DNA of 64,000 nucleotides, from contig NZ_JABCQG010000010.1 in NCBI RefSeq assembly GCF_015244565.1, forward strand, positions 1 to 64,000, in the 5' to 3' direction. Below the pieces are notes generated by a model, which did not search any database, was not told the origin of the DNA, and saw only the letters and a list, made by a program, of their open reading frames with translations. The first letter of the stretch is position 1; every line of letters starts with the position of its first letter. Positions 8,060 to 16,611 of this stretch are shown here, in pieces. The position numbers were made by a program, and so were the translations under genes. Origin of the DNA: Gluconobacter vitians (GTDB taxonomy: Bacteria > Pseudomonadota > Alphaproteobacteria > Acetobacterales > Acetobacteraceae).

Positions 8060-8121
8060 TGAGGCAGCGAGCGGGGATGACAGCCGATCTGTCGGATTTT
8101 TCGCGCTGCCTTTCGGCCTCA
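8060..8121 (+). terminator. Structured intergenic region, possible terminator
   Basis: GGCAGCG (8063-8069) pairs with CGCTGCC (8104-8110), enclosing a small hairpin GACAG-CTGTC (8079-8083/8089-8093) followed by GGATTTTT. It sits between the glycosyltransferase and the M20 peptidase genes. The T-run is short, so termination is only plausible. Confidence 0.35.
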
Positions 8122-8132
8122 GACAACTGAAT

Positions 8133-9569
8133 ATGGAAAACAAGATGACTGCCACTTCCGAGAAACTTGATACCGTTCTCCAGAATGTCGACGCTCATCT
8201 CGACGCTTCGGTCTCACGTCTCTTCGAAATTCTCCGCATTCCGAGCATTTCCACCCAGCCTGCACACGCAGCAGATTGCCGTAAAGCGGCAGAATGGATG
8301 CAGCGGGAACTCAAAGAACTCGGAATGACGGCTGATATCCGGGATGTCCACTGGGCTGCACCGGGACATCCCATGGTTGTTGGTCATGAAGGGGCTGACG
8401 GAGATAAGGATCATCGACCGCACGTCTTGTTCTACGGCCATTATGACGTCCAGCCGACGGACCCCGAAGCGCTGTGGAACGCGCCTCCCTTCGAGCCGCG
8501 ACTGGTCGAAGATACCACAGGTCGCAAGGTCATCGTCGCGCGAGGGGCAAGCGACGACAAGGGTCAGGTCATGACCTTTCTGGAGGCCTGCCGCGCCTGG
8601 AAACAGGTGACGGGCTCGCTGCCGGTCAGGGTCAGTGTTCTTCTGGAAGGCGAAGAGGAATGTGGTGGCGCAAACCTGTTTCCGTTCCTCAAGGAAAACG
8701 CGGCTGAACTGAAAGCGGATGTGGCGCTTGTCTGTGATACAGGCATGGCGGACCGTAAAACGCCCGGCATCACGACCTCCCTGCGGGGCATGATGGCCGA
8801 GGAAGTGGTTATCCAGTGCGCCAGCCATGACCTGCATTCCGGTCTGTATGGCAATGCTGCAGCGAACCCGATTGCCGTTCTCTGTCAGGCCCTGGCAACG
8901 CTGAGAAACGCGGAAGGGGGCGTGACACTGCCCGGCTTCTATGATGGCATCCAGGATCCGGCGCCTGAGACGCGGGCACAGTGGAGCAAGCTGTTTCCCG
9001 ATGACCGTTCCCTTCTGGAAGAAGCAGGACTGTCGGTCGCAGCTGGCGAAAAGGGCTATAGTGCCATCGAACAGACATGGTGCCGCCCAAGCTGCGAAAT
9101 CAACGGAATTTCCGGCGGCTATGAAGGCGAGGGGTTCAAGACGGTTCTTCCGGCAAAGGCCATGGCGAAGGTGTCCTTCCGCCTCGTGCCAGGGCAGGAC
9201 CCTGACCGCATTCGTGAAACCTTCCGCGCCCATATCCGTGCAGCCCTGCCTTCCGATGCTCACGTGACCTTCACAGGCCATGGCGGTTCGCCGGGCTTTG
9301 AAGTCTCCCGTGACAGCCGCTTTCTGGCGCCTGCACTGAAAGCCCTGACGGACGAATGGGGCGTCCCCGCCGCGACAGTGGGTTCCGGTGGCTCCATCCC
9401 GGTCGCGGGCGAAGTCCGGGATGCGCTGGGACTGGATGCTCTGATGATCGGCTTTGCCCAGAATGACGACCGGATCCATTCTCCGAACGAACAGTACGGA
9501 CTGGATTCCTTCCATAAGGGCATCCGCTCATGGGTACGGGTGCTTGCGGCACTGGCAGACGCAGGCTGA
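8133..9569 (+). CDS. M20 family metallopeptidase (dipeptidase-like)
   Basis: This 478-residue cytoplasmic zinc hydrolase of the M20/ArgE/DapE type has a catalytic domain interrupted by a dimerisation lid. The metal-site motif YGHYDVQP supplies H103 and D105; GASDDKGQ supplies the bridging aspartate near 141; [10 protein letters not shown] supplies the catalytic and metal glutamates near 175. The subgroup looks like the broad-specificity dipeptidases, but substrate cannot be read from sequence. The start at 8133 has a weak ribosome-binding site; ATG 8145 is an equally possible start. The stop is 2 bp before pdxA, so it may be co-transcribed with the B6 genes, although no functional link is obvious. 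Confidence 0.9.
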   Translation: MENKMTATSEKLDTVLQNVDAHLDASVSRLFEILRIPSISTQPAHAADCRKAAEWMQRELKELGMTADIRDVHWAAPGHPMVVGHEGADGDKDHRPHVLFYGHYDVQPTDPEALWNAPPFEPRLVEDTTGRKVIVARGASDDKGQVMTFLEACRAWKQVTGSLPVRVSVLLEGEEECGGANLFPFLKENAAELKADVALVCDTGMADRKTPGITTSLRGMMAEEVVIQCASHDLHSGLYGNAAANPIAVLCQALATLRNAEGGVTLPGFYDGIQDPAPETRAQWSKLFPDDRSLLEEAGLSVAAGEKGYSAIEQTWCRPSCEINGISGGYEGEGFKTVLPAKAMAKVSFRLVPGQDPDRIRETFRAHIRAALPSDAHVTFTGHGGSPGFEVSRDSRFLAPALKALTDEWGVPAATVGSGGSIPVAGEVRDALGLDALMIGFAQNDDRIHSPNEQYGLDSFHKGIRSWVRVLAALADAG

Positions 9570-9571
9570 CG

Positions 9572-10573
9572 ATGAAAACCCCGAAACCGCTTGCCCTGAC
9601 ACTGGGAGACCCGGCCGGGATCGGCCCCCAACTCGCGGTCGAGGCATGGCGAAGGCTGCGGCTTTCGGGGGAGGGAACATTTTTCTGGCTGGGTGATCCG
9701 CGGTTGGTGGAAAGCGCGGTTCCGGTCACCTGCATCGATAGCCCAGAGGAAGCAGGCGCTGTTTTCAGTGACAGCCTGCCTGTCCTGCCGGTATTCTGTG
9801 AAGCAGATGTCGTCCCGGGGCAGCCAGACTCCCGCAACGCCGGAGCGACGATCAGCAGCATCCGTCTGGCGGTTGAATATGCGCTCGCAGGGCGGGCCGG
9901 CGGTGTTGTGACAAACCCGATCGCCAAGCATGTTCTGGCCGCTACCGGCTTTCCCTATCCGGGGCATACGGAATTTCTGGCAGCCCTTTGCGACTGTCCC
10001 GGCGAAGAAATCATGATGCTGGCGTCGCCACAGCTCAAGGTCGTGCCCGTGACGGTTCATGTTTCGCTGCAGCGGGCCCTGAACACGCTGACGACCGATC
10101 GCATCGTGAGTGTGGCAAAGGCTGCGAACACAGCACTAAAGCGGGATTTCGGCATTGCTGCACCACGGCTGGCGATTGCAGGACTAAATCCTCACGCCGG
10201 CGAACACGGCATGATGGGCGATGAGGAAACAATAATCATCCAGCCTGCCATCGACAGGCTTCGGGCTCAGGGCATCAACTGTCAGGGCCCTCTGCCGCCG
10301 GACACGATGTTCAGTGCCAATGCCCGGCCAAATTACGATACCGCGATCTGCATGTATCATGACCAGGCGCTCATTCCGCTCAAGACGCTCGATATGGCAG
10401 AAGGCGTGAACGTGACCCTCGGCCTGCCGATCATCCGCACATCCCCGGATCATGGAACCGCTTTCGATATTGCAGGGCCTGTGACAGGCTTTTGCCGGGC
10501 CGATGTGTCCAGCCTTCTGGCCGCCATCCGTCTGGCTGGCGAAATGAGTCTATATCGGGAAAGGAGAGGGTGA
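9572..10573 (+). CDS. pdxA: 4-Hydroxythreonine-4-phosphate dehydrogenase
   Basis: PdxA oxidises 4-phosphohydroxy-L-threonine to give the amino-ketone precursor of pyridoxine 5'-phosphate. The 333 residues are the normal size. [12 protein letters not shown] is at residues 9-20, GHTEFLAAL carries a metal histidine, and [14 protein letters not shown] near residue 265 is the conserved substrate/metal segment. The ATG at 9572 puts the conserved GDPAGIGPE-type motif at its usual place; the reading frame upstream of it overlaps the M20 gene. Its TGA overlaps the ATG of pdxJ (TGATG), so the last two enzymes of the DXP-dependent B6 pathway are translationally coupled. Confidence 0.96.
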   Translation: MKTPKPLALTLGDPAGIGPQLAVEAWRRLRLSGEGTFFWLGDPRLVESAVPVTCIDSPEEAGAVFSDSLPVLPVFCEADVVPGQPDSRNAGATISSIRLAVEYALAGRAGGVVTNPIAKHVLAATGFPYPGHTEFLAALCDCPGEEIMMLASPQLKVVPVTVHVSLQRALNTLTTDRIVSVAKAANTALKRDFGIAAPRLAIAGLNPHAGEHGMMGDEETIIIQPAIDRLRAQGINCQGPLPPDTMFSANARPNYDTAICMYHDQALIPLKTLDMAEGVNVTLGLPIIRTSPDHGTAFDIAGPVTGFCRADVSSLLAAIRLAGEMSLYRERRG

Positions 10574-11271
10574 TGATCCGTCTTGGAGTAAATATTGATC
10601 ACGTCGCCACGCTGCGAAACGCCCGGGGCGGCACATTTCCTGATCTCGTAAAGGCCGCCGAACTCGCCATTGCATCAGGCGCTGACGGGATCACAGCGCA
10701 TCTGCGCGAAGACCGCCGGCATATCCGAGATGCCGACATGCCCCGCCTCAAGGCCCTGTCTGCCCCGCTAAATTTCGAAATGGCCGCGACCGATGAGATG
10801 GTGAGGATCGCCTGCGAGCTGCGTCCGCATGCCTGCTGTCTGGTCCCGGAAAAACGTCAGGAAGTCACGACAGAAGGCGGTTTGGATGTCACGGGGCAGC
10901 GGGAGGCTCTCGCGCCCCGGATCGCCCGGCTGAAAGACGCCGGTATCCGGGTCTCTCTGTTCATTAACCCTGATGCCCGTCAGATCGAGACTGCGGCGGC
11001 TCTGGGTGCACCTGTGGTGGAGCTTCATACCGGGGCCTATGCGCATGGAGGCGCACATGAACTGGAGCGCCTGCAGACAGCGGCTGACACCGTTGCGGCA
11101 TGCGGTCTGGAACTCCATGCCGGACATGGACTGACCTATGCCAATGTCGGGCCTGTTGCCGCGCTGCCCGGCCTTGCCGAACTCAATATCGGACATTTCC
11201 TGATCGGACAGGCGATTTTCGATGGTCTCGGACCCGCAGTCCGGAAAATGAAAAACCTGATCAACAGCTGA
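10573..11271 (+). CDS. pdxJ: Pyridoxine 5'-phosphate synthase
   Basis: PdxJ condenses the PdxA product with 1-deoxyxylulose 5-phosphate to form pyridoxine 5'-phosphate. It is 232 residues, a TIM barrel. Recognisable segments are [17 protein letters not shown] at the N-terminus, [19 protein letters not shown] and the C-terminal [14 protein letters not shown]. An AAGGAGAGG site inside the pdxA end serves the ATG at 10573, which overlaps the pdxA stop. It is followed directly by a strong bidirectional terminator. Confidence 0.97.
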   Translation: MIRLGVNIDHVATLRNARGGTFPDLVKAAELAIASGADGITAHLREDRRHIRDADMPRLKALSAPLNFEMAATDEMVRIACELRPHACCLVPEKRQEVTTEGGLDVTGQREALAPRIARLKDAGIRVSLFINPDARQIETAAALGAPVVELHTGAYAHGGAHELERLQTAADTVAACGLELHAGHGLTYANVGPVAALPGLAELNIGHFLIGQAIFDGLGPAVRKMKNLINS

Positions 11272-11307
11272 CAAAAAAGCCGGGATGGAAACCATCCCGG
11301 CCTTTTT
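11272..11307. terminator. Bidirectional rho-independent terminator
   Basis: A perfect 10-bp stem GCCGGGATGG (11279-11288) and CCATCCCGGC (11292-11301) with an AAA loop is flanked by A6 on the left and T5 on the right. It can stop pdxJ on the plus strand and the lipoprotein gene on the minus strand. Confidence 0.9.
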
Positions 11308-11314
11308 ATGGGGC

Positions 11315-11917
11315 TTACTTGACCGGCTGGATAACCGGCTGGGTGTCGTCGTTCGTGAACTTGGGAACGTATTTCCCGGACTGGTCGGAATAGGTTGCTG
11401 TTCCACTCTGTGCCGGCGTACGCGGCGGGTGGAAACCGGAAACGGGACCGAAGGGGCCACCATTCACGCGACGCATCGTGGACTCACGCTGACGGGCACA
11501 GCCGCGGGTGATGATGGAGCAGATGCCGTCTGTTCCGATATATTCATCGTCATTGCCGGTGTAATGCACTTCGGAGACCCGGTCATGATCCATGCGGACC
11601 AGCATGCGGCATGCCGTCCCACCGCCGCCAAATGCGGACTGATAGATACTGATGGCCGACTGGACAGGAATGAAACCGGAATCCGATGGCATCGTCGGAA
11701 GCGCCTTGCTTCCGTCATACTGCCAGATCTCGGTTGTATCGTTCAGCTTCTTCGTGGAAGCCGGAATACCGGCGCAGGCCTGAAGATCATAGCTCGTCAT
11801 GCCAACCATTTCGTACTGTGCCTTGTGAGCACTGCGGGAATCGAAATAGCCACATCCCGAGAGGGCCGCGGTCGCCGTCAGGGCAACGACCATCCGTGTG
11901 AAAACCGGGCGCATCAT
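11315..11917 (-). CDS. Predicted outer-membrane lipoprotein, unknown function
   Basis: This is a 200-residue protein with a lipoprotein signal (MMRPVFTRMVVALTA, lipobox ALSGC) giving a lipidated cysteine at about residue 22, followed by GYFDSRSAHKAQYE. The next segment, MVGMTSYDLQACAGIP, resembles the start of SmpA/BamE-like small lipoproteins, though not clearly enough for a family call. The C-terminus is rich in Gly, Pro and Thr. I chose ATG 11917 because AAAGGAGA lies 3-4 nt upstream; the frame is open to 11935. It converges on pdxJ and shares its terminator. Confidence 0.75.
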   Translation of the reverse strand: MMRPVFTRMVVALTATAALSGCGYFDSRSAHKAQYEMVGMTSYDLQACAGIPASTKKLNDTTEIWQYDGSKALPTMPSDSGFIPVQSAISIYQSAFGGGGTACRMLVRMDHDRVSEVHYTGNDDEYIGTDGICSIITRGCARQRESTMRRVNGGPFGPVSGFHPPRTPAQSGTATYSDQSGKYVPKFTNDDTQPVIQPVK

Positions 11918-12102
11918 GTCTCCTTTGCGCATCATGGGGAGCAGACTGCAGACCCGGAACGATTCATGACGAACAGGTCACAATCAGATGTGAAGTGTCC
12001 TGTTTCTACAACACCATCCCGGATGGGGATAGAGGAGGCGGGTTCCTTTGTGCCGGATGATGGGTTACAGGGCAGTTCCCTTGCAGCACAGGAATGCCAT
12101 CA

Positions 12103-12327
12103 ATGGCCGACATGACCCCATCCGAGGTAACACGCCTCCAGACCACGCTCCAGCGCCTGCTGGGCTCTCCGAAACTGACCGTCAACAAGCCCAGCCGCAA
12201 GGGCATGAGCGTTGAACTGGCCGTGGCAGGGGAAGTGATCGGCACGGTACACCGTGACGAGGACGAAGGCGAAGTGTCCTACGCCATCCACATCACGGTT
12301 CTGGAAGAAGACCTTCCGGCCGCCTGA
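12103..12327 (+). CDS. DUF3126 family small protein
   Basis: This 74-residue cytoplasmic protein has the DUF3126 pattern: a short helix (EVTRLQTTLQRLLGSP) followed by strands with KGMSVELAVAGEVIGTVHRD and an acidic end that includes EVSYAIHITVLEEDL. The family is small, alphaproteobacterial and of unknown function. ATG 12103 is favoured over ATG 12094 because the AGGA at 12090-12093 is correctly spaced only for the later one. It converges on the DUF2939 gene with only a few bases between the stops. Confidence 0.75.
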   Translation: MADMTPSEVTRLQTTLQRLLGSPKLTVNKPSRKGMSVELAVAGEVIGTVHRDEDEGEVSYAIHITVLEEDLPAA

Positions 12328-12331
12328 ATTT

Positions 12332-12853
12332 TCAGGCGGCGTGAGCCGGGGCAGGCATCTCGAATCGCGTGATTTTCCAGCCCCAGTGCTCGAACTTCAT
12401 GTGCAGGACGAACGGTGTCTGTCCCGGCTGGTCCAGGCTCGCCTCGAATTTACCGGCGCTGACGAAATGGGCGTGCATGGAATGCCACATTCCAAGCCAG
12501 CTCGCGGTTGGTGCACTATGGGGCATCACCTGATGGGCCGTCGTCATCAGCGTGGCTGGCGTGAGGTGCGTGTCGATCGCATTTGAAACGACCTGACCCG
12601 CAAATGAGCTTCCAAAGCCTGGAAGATCGTCATCAGCCGGCGCTGCGGGCGTGAACTGCTCCTTCAGGCAATGGCTCAGCGAGGCCCAGTCAACATGCGG
12701 GGCAAGGCGTGAGGGATTGTTGCCGCTCATCGCCCGGTCGATATCCCACAGAGCCAGATATGGCGACACCGCATACGCTGCCAGAACAGCACCGGCACTG
12801 ACCCCAAGTCCCTGCCATGCGCGTGGCATGACCCTGCGAAAACCGTTTTTCAT
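12332..12853 (-). CDS. DUF2939 domain protein, probably membrane-anchored
   Basis: This 173-residue protein has an N-terminal hydrophobic segment (about residues 12-30, GLGVSAGAVLAAYAVSPYLA) and then the DUF2939 hallmark, a helix reading LWDIDRAMSGNNPSRLAPHVD. The rest is likely periplasmic and ends in a strand pattern (FVLHMKFEHWGWKITRFEMP). Its function is unknown. ATG 12853 fits the family start and has an AGAGAAG site upstream; the frame is open to 12925 without coding character. Confidence 0.75.
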   Translation of the reverse strand: MKNGFRRVMPRAWQGLGVSAGAVLAAYAVSPYLALWDIDRAMSGNNPSRLAPHVDWASLSHCLKEQFTPAAPADDDLPGFGSSFAGQVVSNAIDTHLTPATLMTTAHQVMPHSAPTASWLGMWHSMHAHFVSAGKFEASLDQPGQTPFVLHMKFEHWGWKITRFEMPAPAHAA

Positions 12854-12954
12854 GATGACTTCTCTGTTCGGGTCCTGTGAGACACCAGGACAGTGATGGA
12901 TGATAGTGACGCTAACGTCTTTCACCCGTGAAAGTCAGCAATTATCATCATGTC

Positions 12955-13725
12955 ATGGACATGAATTTTTCCGATCAGGAACTGGAGCGGTATTCCCGCC
13001 ACATTCTTCTGCCTCAGGTCGGAGCGACAGGGCAGGCGCGACTGCGAAAAGCCGCCGTTCTTGTGGTCGGAGCCGGTGGTCTGGGCGCCCCGCTGCTTCA
13101 GCAGCTTGCCGCGTCAGGAGTCGGGCATATCGGGATCATTGATCATGACCAGGTGGATCTCAGCAATCTCCAGCGTCAGATTCTTTACGGCACAGACGAT
13201 ATTGGCCGCTTCAAGGTTGAAGCGGCCGCAGCCCGGCTTGCAGCGCTCAATCCGCTGGTGGAACTCCACCCTTATCCAATGCGGGCGACGGAAACGACAC
13301 TGGACGAACTCATCCCGCACTATGACCTGATCTGTGACGGCACGGATAATTTTGCCACACGGCTGGCAGTCTCCGATGCCTGCGTCCGTCATGGACGTAC
13401 TCTGGTCTCAGGCGCGGTGCAGGGATTTTCCGGACAGCTTGCAGTTTTCCGTCCCCAGAAAGGCGGTCCCTGCTATCGCTGCCTGTTTCCCGACGCCGAG
13501 CGAACGTCTGCTCCGAATTGTGGAGAGGCAGGCGTTCTGGGTGCGGCAACCGGTGTCATGGGTAGCCTGATGGCCGTTGAAGTCATGCGGGAGATTATCG
13601 GACTGGAGGGGCGGGACGAGACACGCGTGTCCATGTGGGACGCCCTGTCAGGCACGTTACAGAGCTTCGTGCTGCACCGGGACCCCGCCTGTCCGGCCCA
13701 CCATGAAAAGAGTCTGTCGGCATGA
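12955..13725 (+). CDS. moeB: MoeB/ThiF-type E1-like adenylyltransferase
   Basis: This family adenylates the C-terminal glycine of a ubiquitin-like sulfur carrier (MoaD or ThiS), for molybdopterin or thiamine synthesis. It shows the N-terminal RYSRHILLPQVG, the ATP-site glycine loop VVGAGGLGAP, the DLSNLQRQI segment with the arginine finger, DGTDNFATR, a first zinc pair CYRC and the SAPNCGEAGVLG segment with the conserved cysteine. The second zinc pair is unusual: only one cysteine and a histidine are visible (ACPAHH). MoeB versus ThiF cannot be decided. No moaD or thiS is nearby. The start is uncertain (GTG 12928, ATG 12955 or ATG 12961). Its stop overlaps the next gene by 4 bp. Confidence 0.88.
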   Translation: MDMNFSDQELERYSRHILLPQVGATGQARLRKAAVLVVGAGGLGAPLLQQLAASGVGHIGIIDHDQVDLSNLQRQILYGTDDIGRFKVEAAAARLAALNPLVELHPYPMRATETTLDELIPHYDLICDGTDNFATRLAVSDACVRHGRTLVSGAVQGFSGQLAVFRPQKGGPCYRCLFPDAERTSAPNCGEAGVLGAATGVMGSLMAVEVMREIIGLEGRDETRVSMWDALSGTLQSFVLHRDPACPAHHEKSLSA

Positions 13726-14099
13726 GTACTCCCATGTTCCTGACCCTAGCCGACGATTCATGGCAGCGGGTCCATTATGCACTCATCGTTGCGGCGGGCG
13801 GTCTGTCGCTCGGACGGAAGGTCACGATCTTTGCCGGAGGACGCAGTGTGCTGGCTTTTGCAAAGGACTGGTCCGCGCTTCAGGACGTGCGTTCTGACTC
13901 CGAACTCGCCGCCCAGGGCGTAGCGGGCTTCAGTGAGCTTCGGGAAGCCGTCATGGAACTCGGTGCAGACGTGATGACCTGTGAGACCGGCCTGAAACTG
14001 GCCTCGCTGTCTCCAGCGGACCTGATGGACGGAGTTTCAGTTGCGGGAATTGTCAGCTTTCTCGAACTGGCGGGAGACAATTCCATCCTTGCGCTGTAA
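13722..14099 (+). CDS. DsrE/DsrF-like protein
   Basis: This 125-residue soluble alpha/beta protein resembles the DsrE/TusD fold: FLTLADDSWQRVHYALIVAAG, a helix, then FAGGRSVLAFAKDW. A single cysteine (VMTCETGLKLASL, near residue 86) sits where sulfur-relay members carry the acceptor cysteine. Its ATG overlaps the TGA of the MoeB-like gene (ATGA), so the two should be made together. The pairing suggests sulfur handling connected to the E1-like enzyme, but this is inference. Confidence 0.7.
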   Translation: MSTPMFLTLADDSWQRVHYALIVAAGGLSLGRKVTIFAGGRSVLAFAKDWSALQDVRSDSELAAQGVAGFSELREAVMELGADVMTCETGLKLASLSPADLMDGVSVAGIVSFLELAGDNSILAL

Positions 14100-14183
14100 G
14101 TTGCCCCCAAACATACAATTTTAAGATGTCTTTCCCGTTTTGATGACTTGCCGAAACTCTCGGCCCTTGGCAGGGATGCGCTC

Positions 14184-15110
14184 ATGAGAATGTCTGTCTC
14201 CCCTCTGCGTCCTGCCAAAGGCCATTCCGCTCTTCTTCGCGCGCTTCTGGCCGGCACGGTCCTGTTCGCCGCTCCGGGCGCCTGGGCTGCCCATCACCAC
14301 AAGAAGCATGGGGAAACGGCTGAAAAAACCGCCGACAAGCACGCGCCTGCCAAGAAACATCACAAGGCAGAAGCAGCGAAACCCGCGACATCAGGCGCAA
14401 AGCATAAGGCAGCACATCACGCAGCCCTGAAGCATGCCGCTCCGGCAGTCGCGGCCGGCGCTGCCGCCGGAACGGCTGGTGCAGCAACAGGGGCAGCGGG
14501 CCAGCCTGCGGCACCGGCAGCTCCGCTTGCGCCCGAAAATACGGATAAGGGCAGCAATACGGGCCTGCCATTGCCCCGCTATGCCGCACTGAGAGCCGAC
14601 AAGGTCTATATGCGCCGTGGTCCTGGAGACCGGTATCCGATCGACTGGGTCTATCATCGCCGCGGATTGCCTGTGGAAATCGAACGTGAGTTCGATGTCT
14701 GGCGGCTTGTGGAAGATTCTGACGGTCAGAAGGGCTGGGTTCATCAGGCGACGCTCTATGGCAGCCGGACCTTCGTCATCCCCGGCCTTCCTCCCGAAGG
14801 TGTGAAAGCACAGGCGGGAGAGGCCAGTGCACAGGCAGGCGACCATATCGGCAAGGCCGATGCCCGTATTCTCGCCCGTGTCGCCACCCAGGAGGAGGCA
14901 CGGGCACATAAAAATGATGTGCTCCTCATGAGCCATCCGGAAGAAGATAGCAGCGTCATCGCGGTGCTGGAGCAGGGAACGGTCGGCAATATCAAGCTGT
15001 GCCCGCAGAACTCTCAATGGTGCCGCGTCAGCGTGAAAGGCTACGAAGGCTGGCTGCCACGCCGTCTTTTCTGGGGACTGCTCCCCGGCGAGACGATTCA
15101 ACCAAACTAA
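14184..15110 (+). CDS. Exported SH3-domain protein with His/Lys- and Ala/Pro-rich linker
   Basis: A 308-residue protein with a signal peptide ending near APGAWAA (residue 36). A low-complexity His/Lys-rich region (AHHHKKHGETAEKTADKH and onward) and an Ala/Pro/Gly-rich stretch follow up to about residue 125. Then come two bacterial SH3 domains: residues about 137-200 (ADKVYMRRGPGDRYPIDWVY, then GWVHQATLYGSR) and about 240-300 (GNIKLCPQNSQWCRVSVKGY, then GWLPRRLFWG). Such domains usually bind peptidoglycan. ATG 14184 follows an AGGGA site at good spacing; the frame is open from a TTG at 14148. It lies 24 bp before pyk. Confidence 0.8.
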   Translation: MRMSVSPLRPAKGHSALLRALLAGTVLFAAPGAWAAHHHKKHGETAEKTADKHAPAKKHHKAEAAKPATSGAKHKAAHHAALKHAAPAVAAGAAAGTAGAATGAAGQPAAPAAPLAPENTDKGSNTGLPLPRYAALRADKVYMRRGPGDRYPIDWVYHRRGLPVEIEREFDVWRLVEDSDGQKGWVHQATLYGSRTFVIPGLPPEGVKAQAGEASAQAGDHIGKADARILARVATQEEARAHKNDVLLMSHPEEDSSVIAVLEQGTVGNIKLCPQNSQWCRVSVKGYEGWLPRRLFWGLLPGETIQPN

Positions 15111-15133
15111 TTTTTCGATCGAGGACGCCGTAT

Positions 15134-16564
15134 ATGACATCCAGTTCCCATCACCGCCGTACGCGGATCGTCGCTACTCTGGGTCCGGCCTCATCCTCGC
15201 CCGAGATGATTCTTTCCCTTGCGCAGGCAGGCGTAAACGTTTTCCGCCTCAATTTTTCCCACGGCGCGCACGAGGACCATGGTGAGCGTCACGCTGCCAT
15301 CCGGGCTGCGGAAGAGAAGGTCGGTCATCCACTGGCCATTCTGGCAGATCTGCAGGGACCGAAACTGCGCGTCGGCGTGTTCGAAAACGGTCCGGTCATT
15401 CTTGAGGAAGGCAAGCCTTTCCGTCTGGATCTGGACCGCACACCGGGCACGACCGAGCGTGTCTGTCTGCCACATCCTGAAATTATTTCCGCCGCAAAGC
15501 AGGGAAGCCATCTCCTGCTGGATGATGGCAAGCTCAAGCTGCGCGTCACGAATGTCGGGGAAGGTTTTCTCGAAACGGTTGTCGTAATTGGTGGCAAGCT
15601 TTCCGAGCGCAAGGGCGTCAATGTTCCGGACGTCACCCTGCCCATTCCGGCCCTGACCGAGAAGGATCGCCGTGACTTCAATTTCGCGCTGTCGCTTGGC
15701 GTGGATTTCGTAGCGCTTTCCTTCGTGCAGCGCCCGGAAGACGTTCAGGAGGCCCGCGAGATCGCAGCAGGTCGCGCAGCGATCGTGACGAAGCTCGAGA
15801 AACCGCAGGCCATGGACGATCTGGCGGCCATCGTGCATCTGTCAGACGCCATTATGGTGGCCCGTGGCGATCTGGGCGTGGAACTCCCCCCGGAGGAAGT
15901 GCCCGTTGCACAGAAGCGTGCCATTGCCGAAGCCCGCAAGCAGTGCCGTCCGGTCATCGTGGCAACACAGATGCTGGAAAGTATGATCGAAAGCCCGACC
16001 CCGACCCGGGCCGAGGTCTCTGACGTGTCGAACGCCGTTTATGATGGCGCTGACGCAGTCATGCTTTCAGCAGAGAGTGCGGCTGGTAAATATCCGCTCG
16101 AAGCCGTCTCGATGATGGCCAGGATTGCGTCACGGGTCGAACAGGATCACGAATGGCGCATTCGGATGGACCGTCTGCGTCCCGTACCAGACGAGAGTGT
16201 TCAGTGCGCGATCGTTCAGGCCGCCTGGCAGGTCAGCCGGACGCTGCATGCAGGCGCCATTGCGTCGCATACGCGCGGCGGCGGCGGTGCCATGCGGATG
16301 GCCCGCGAGCGGCCCCATTGCCCGATCATCGCCCTGACGCCCGAACTGGACGTCGCACGGCGCCTGTGCGTCGTATGGGGAACATTCCCGCATGTCGTGG
16401 ACCGCGAGCAGACGGCTCACGGCATTGAGGATCTTGCCGGCCCGGCCGCCGATCTCGCGCGCAGCATGAAGTTCTGCAAGACGGGCGACCATGTTCTGGT
16501 TCTGGCAGGTCTGCCATACGGTCATTCCGGCAGCACGAACACACTGCGGGTCGTTACAGCCTGA
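15134..16564 (+). CDS. pyk: Pyruvate kinase
   Basis: Pyruvate kinase transfers phosphate from phosphoenolpyruvate to ADP. It is 476 residues, standard for the bacterial enzyme. Conserved parts are the N-terminal RIVATLGPASSSPEMI, NVFRLNFSHG, LADLQGPKLRVG, the active-site loop IVTKLEKPQAM with VARGDLGVELPPEEVP, and QMLESMIESPTPTRAEVSDV. The C-terminal domain (about 345-476) is present. ATG 15134 is preceded by GAGGA and fits the family N-terminus; the longer open frame overlaps the SH3 gene. A hairpin lies just after the stop. Confidence 0.97.
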   Translation: MTSSSHHRRTRIVATLGPASSSPEMILSLAQAGVNVFRLNFSHGAHEDHGERHAAIRAAEEKVGHPLAILADLQGPKLRVGVFENGPVILEEGKPFRLDLDRTPGTTERVCLPHPEIISAAKQGSHLLLDDGKLKLRVTNVGEGFLETVVVIGGKLSERKGVNVPDVTLPIPALTEKDRRDFNFALSLGVDFVALSFVQRPEDVQEAREIAAGRAAIVTKLEKPQAMDDLAAIVHLSDAIMVARGDLGVELPPEEVPVAQKRAIAEARKQCRPVIVATQMLESMIESPTPTRAEVSDVSNAVYDGADAVMLSAESAAGKYPLEAVSMMARIASRVEQDHEWRIRMDRLRPVPDESVQCAIVQAAWQVSRTLHAGAIASHTRGGGGAMRMARERPHCPIIALTPELDVARRLCVVWGTFPHVVDREQTAHGIEDLAGPAADLARSMKFCKTGDHVLVLAGLPYGHSGSTNTLRVVTA

Positions 16565-16571
16565 GGCTCTT

Positions 16572-16599
16572 TTGCTACGGGGGCATACTCCCGTAGCAA
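16572..16599. terminator. Hairpin between convergent pyk and tyrC
   Basis: TTGCTACGGG (16572-16581) pairs perfectly with CCCGTAGCAA (16590-16599) across an 8-nt loop. It lies between two convergent genes, so it probably limits read-through, but neither strand has a proper T-run. Confidence 0.45.
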
Positions 16600-16611
16600 T
16601 GACATCCTGTA

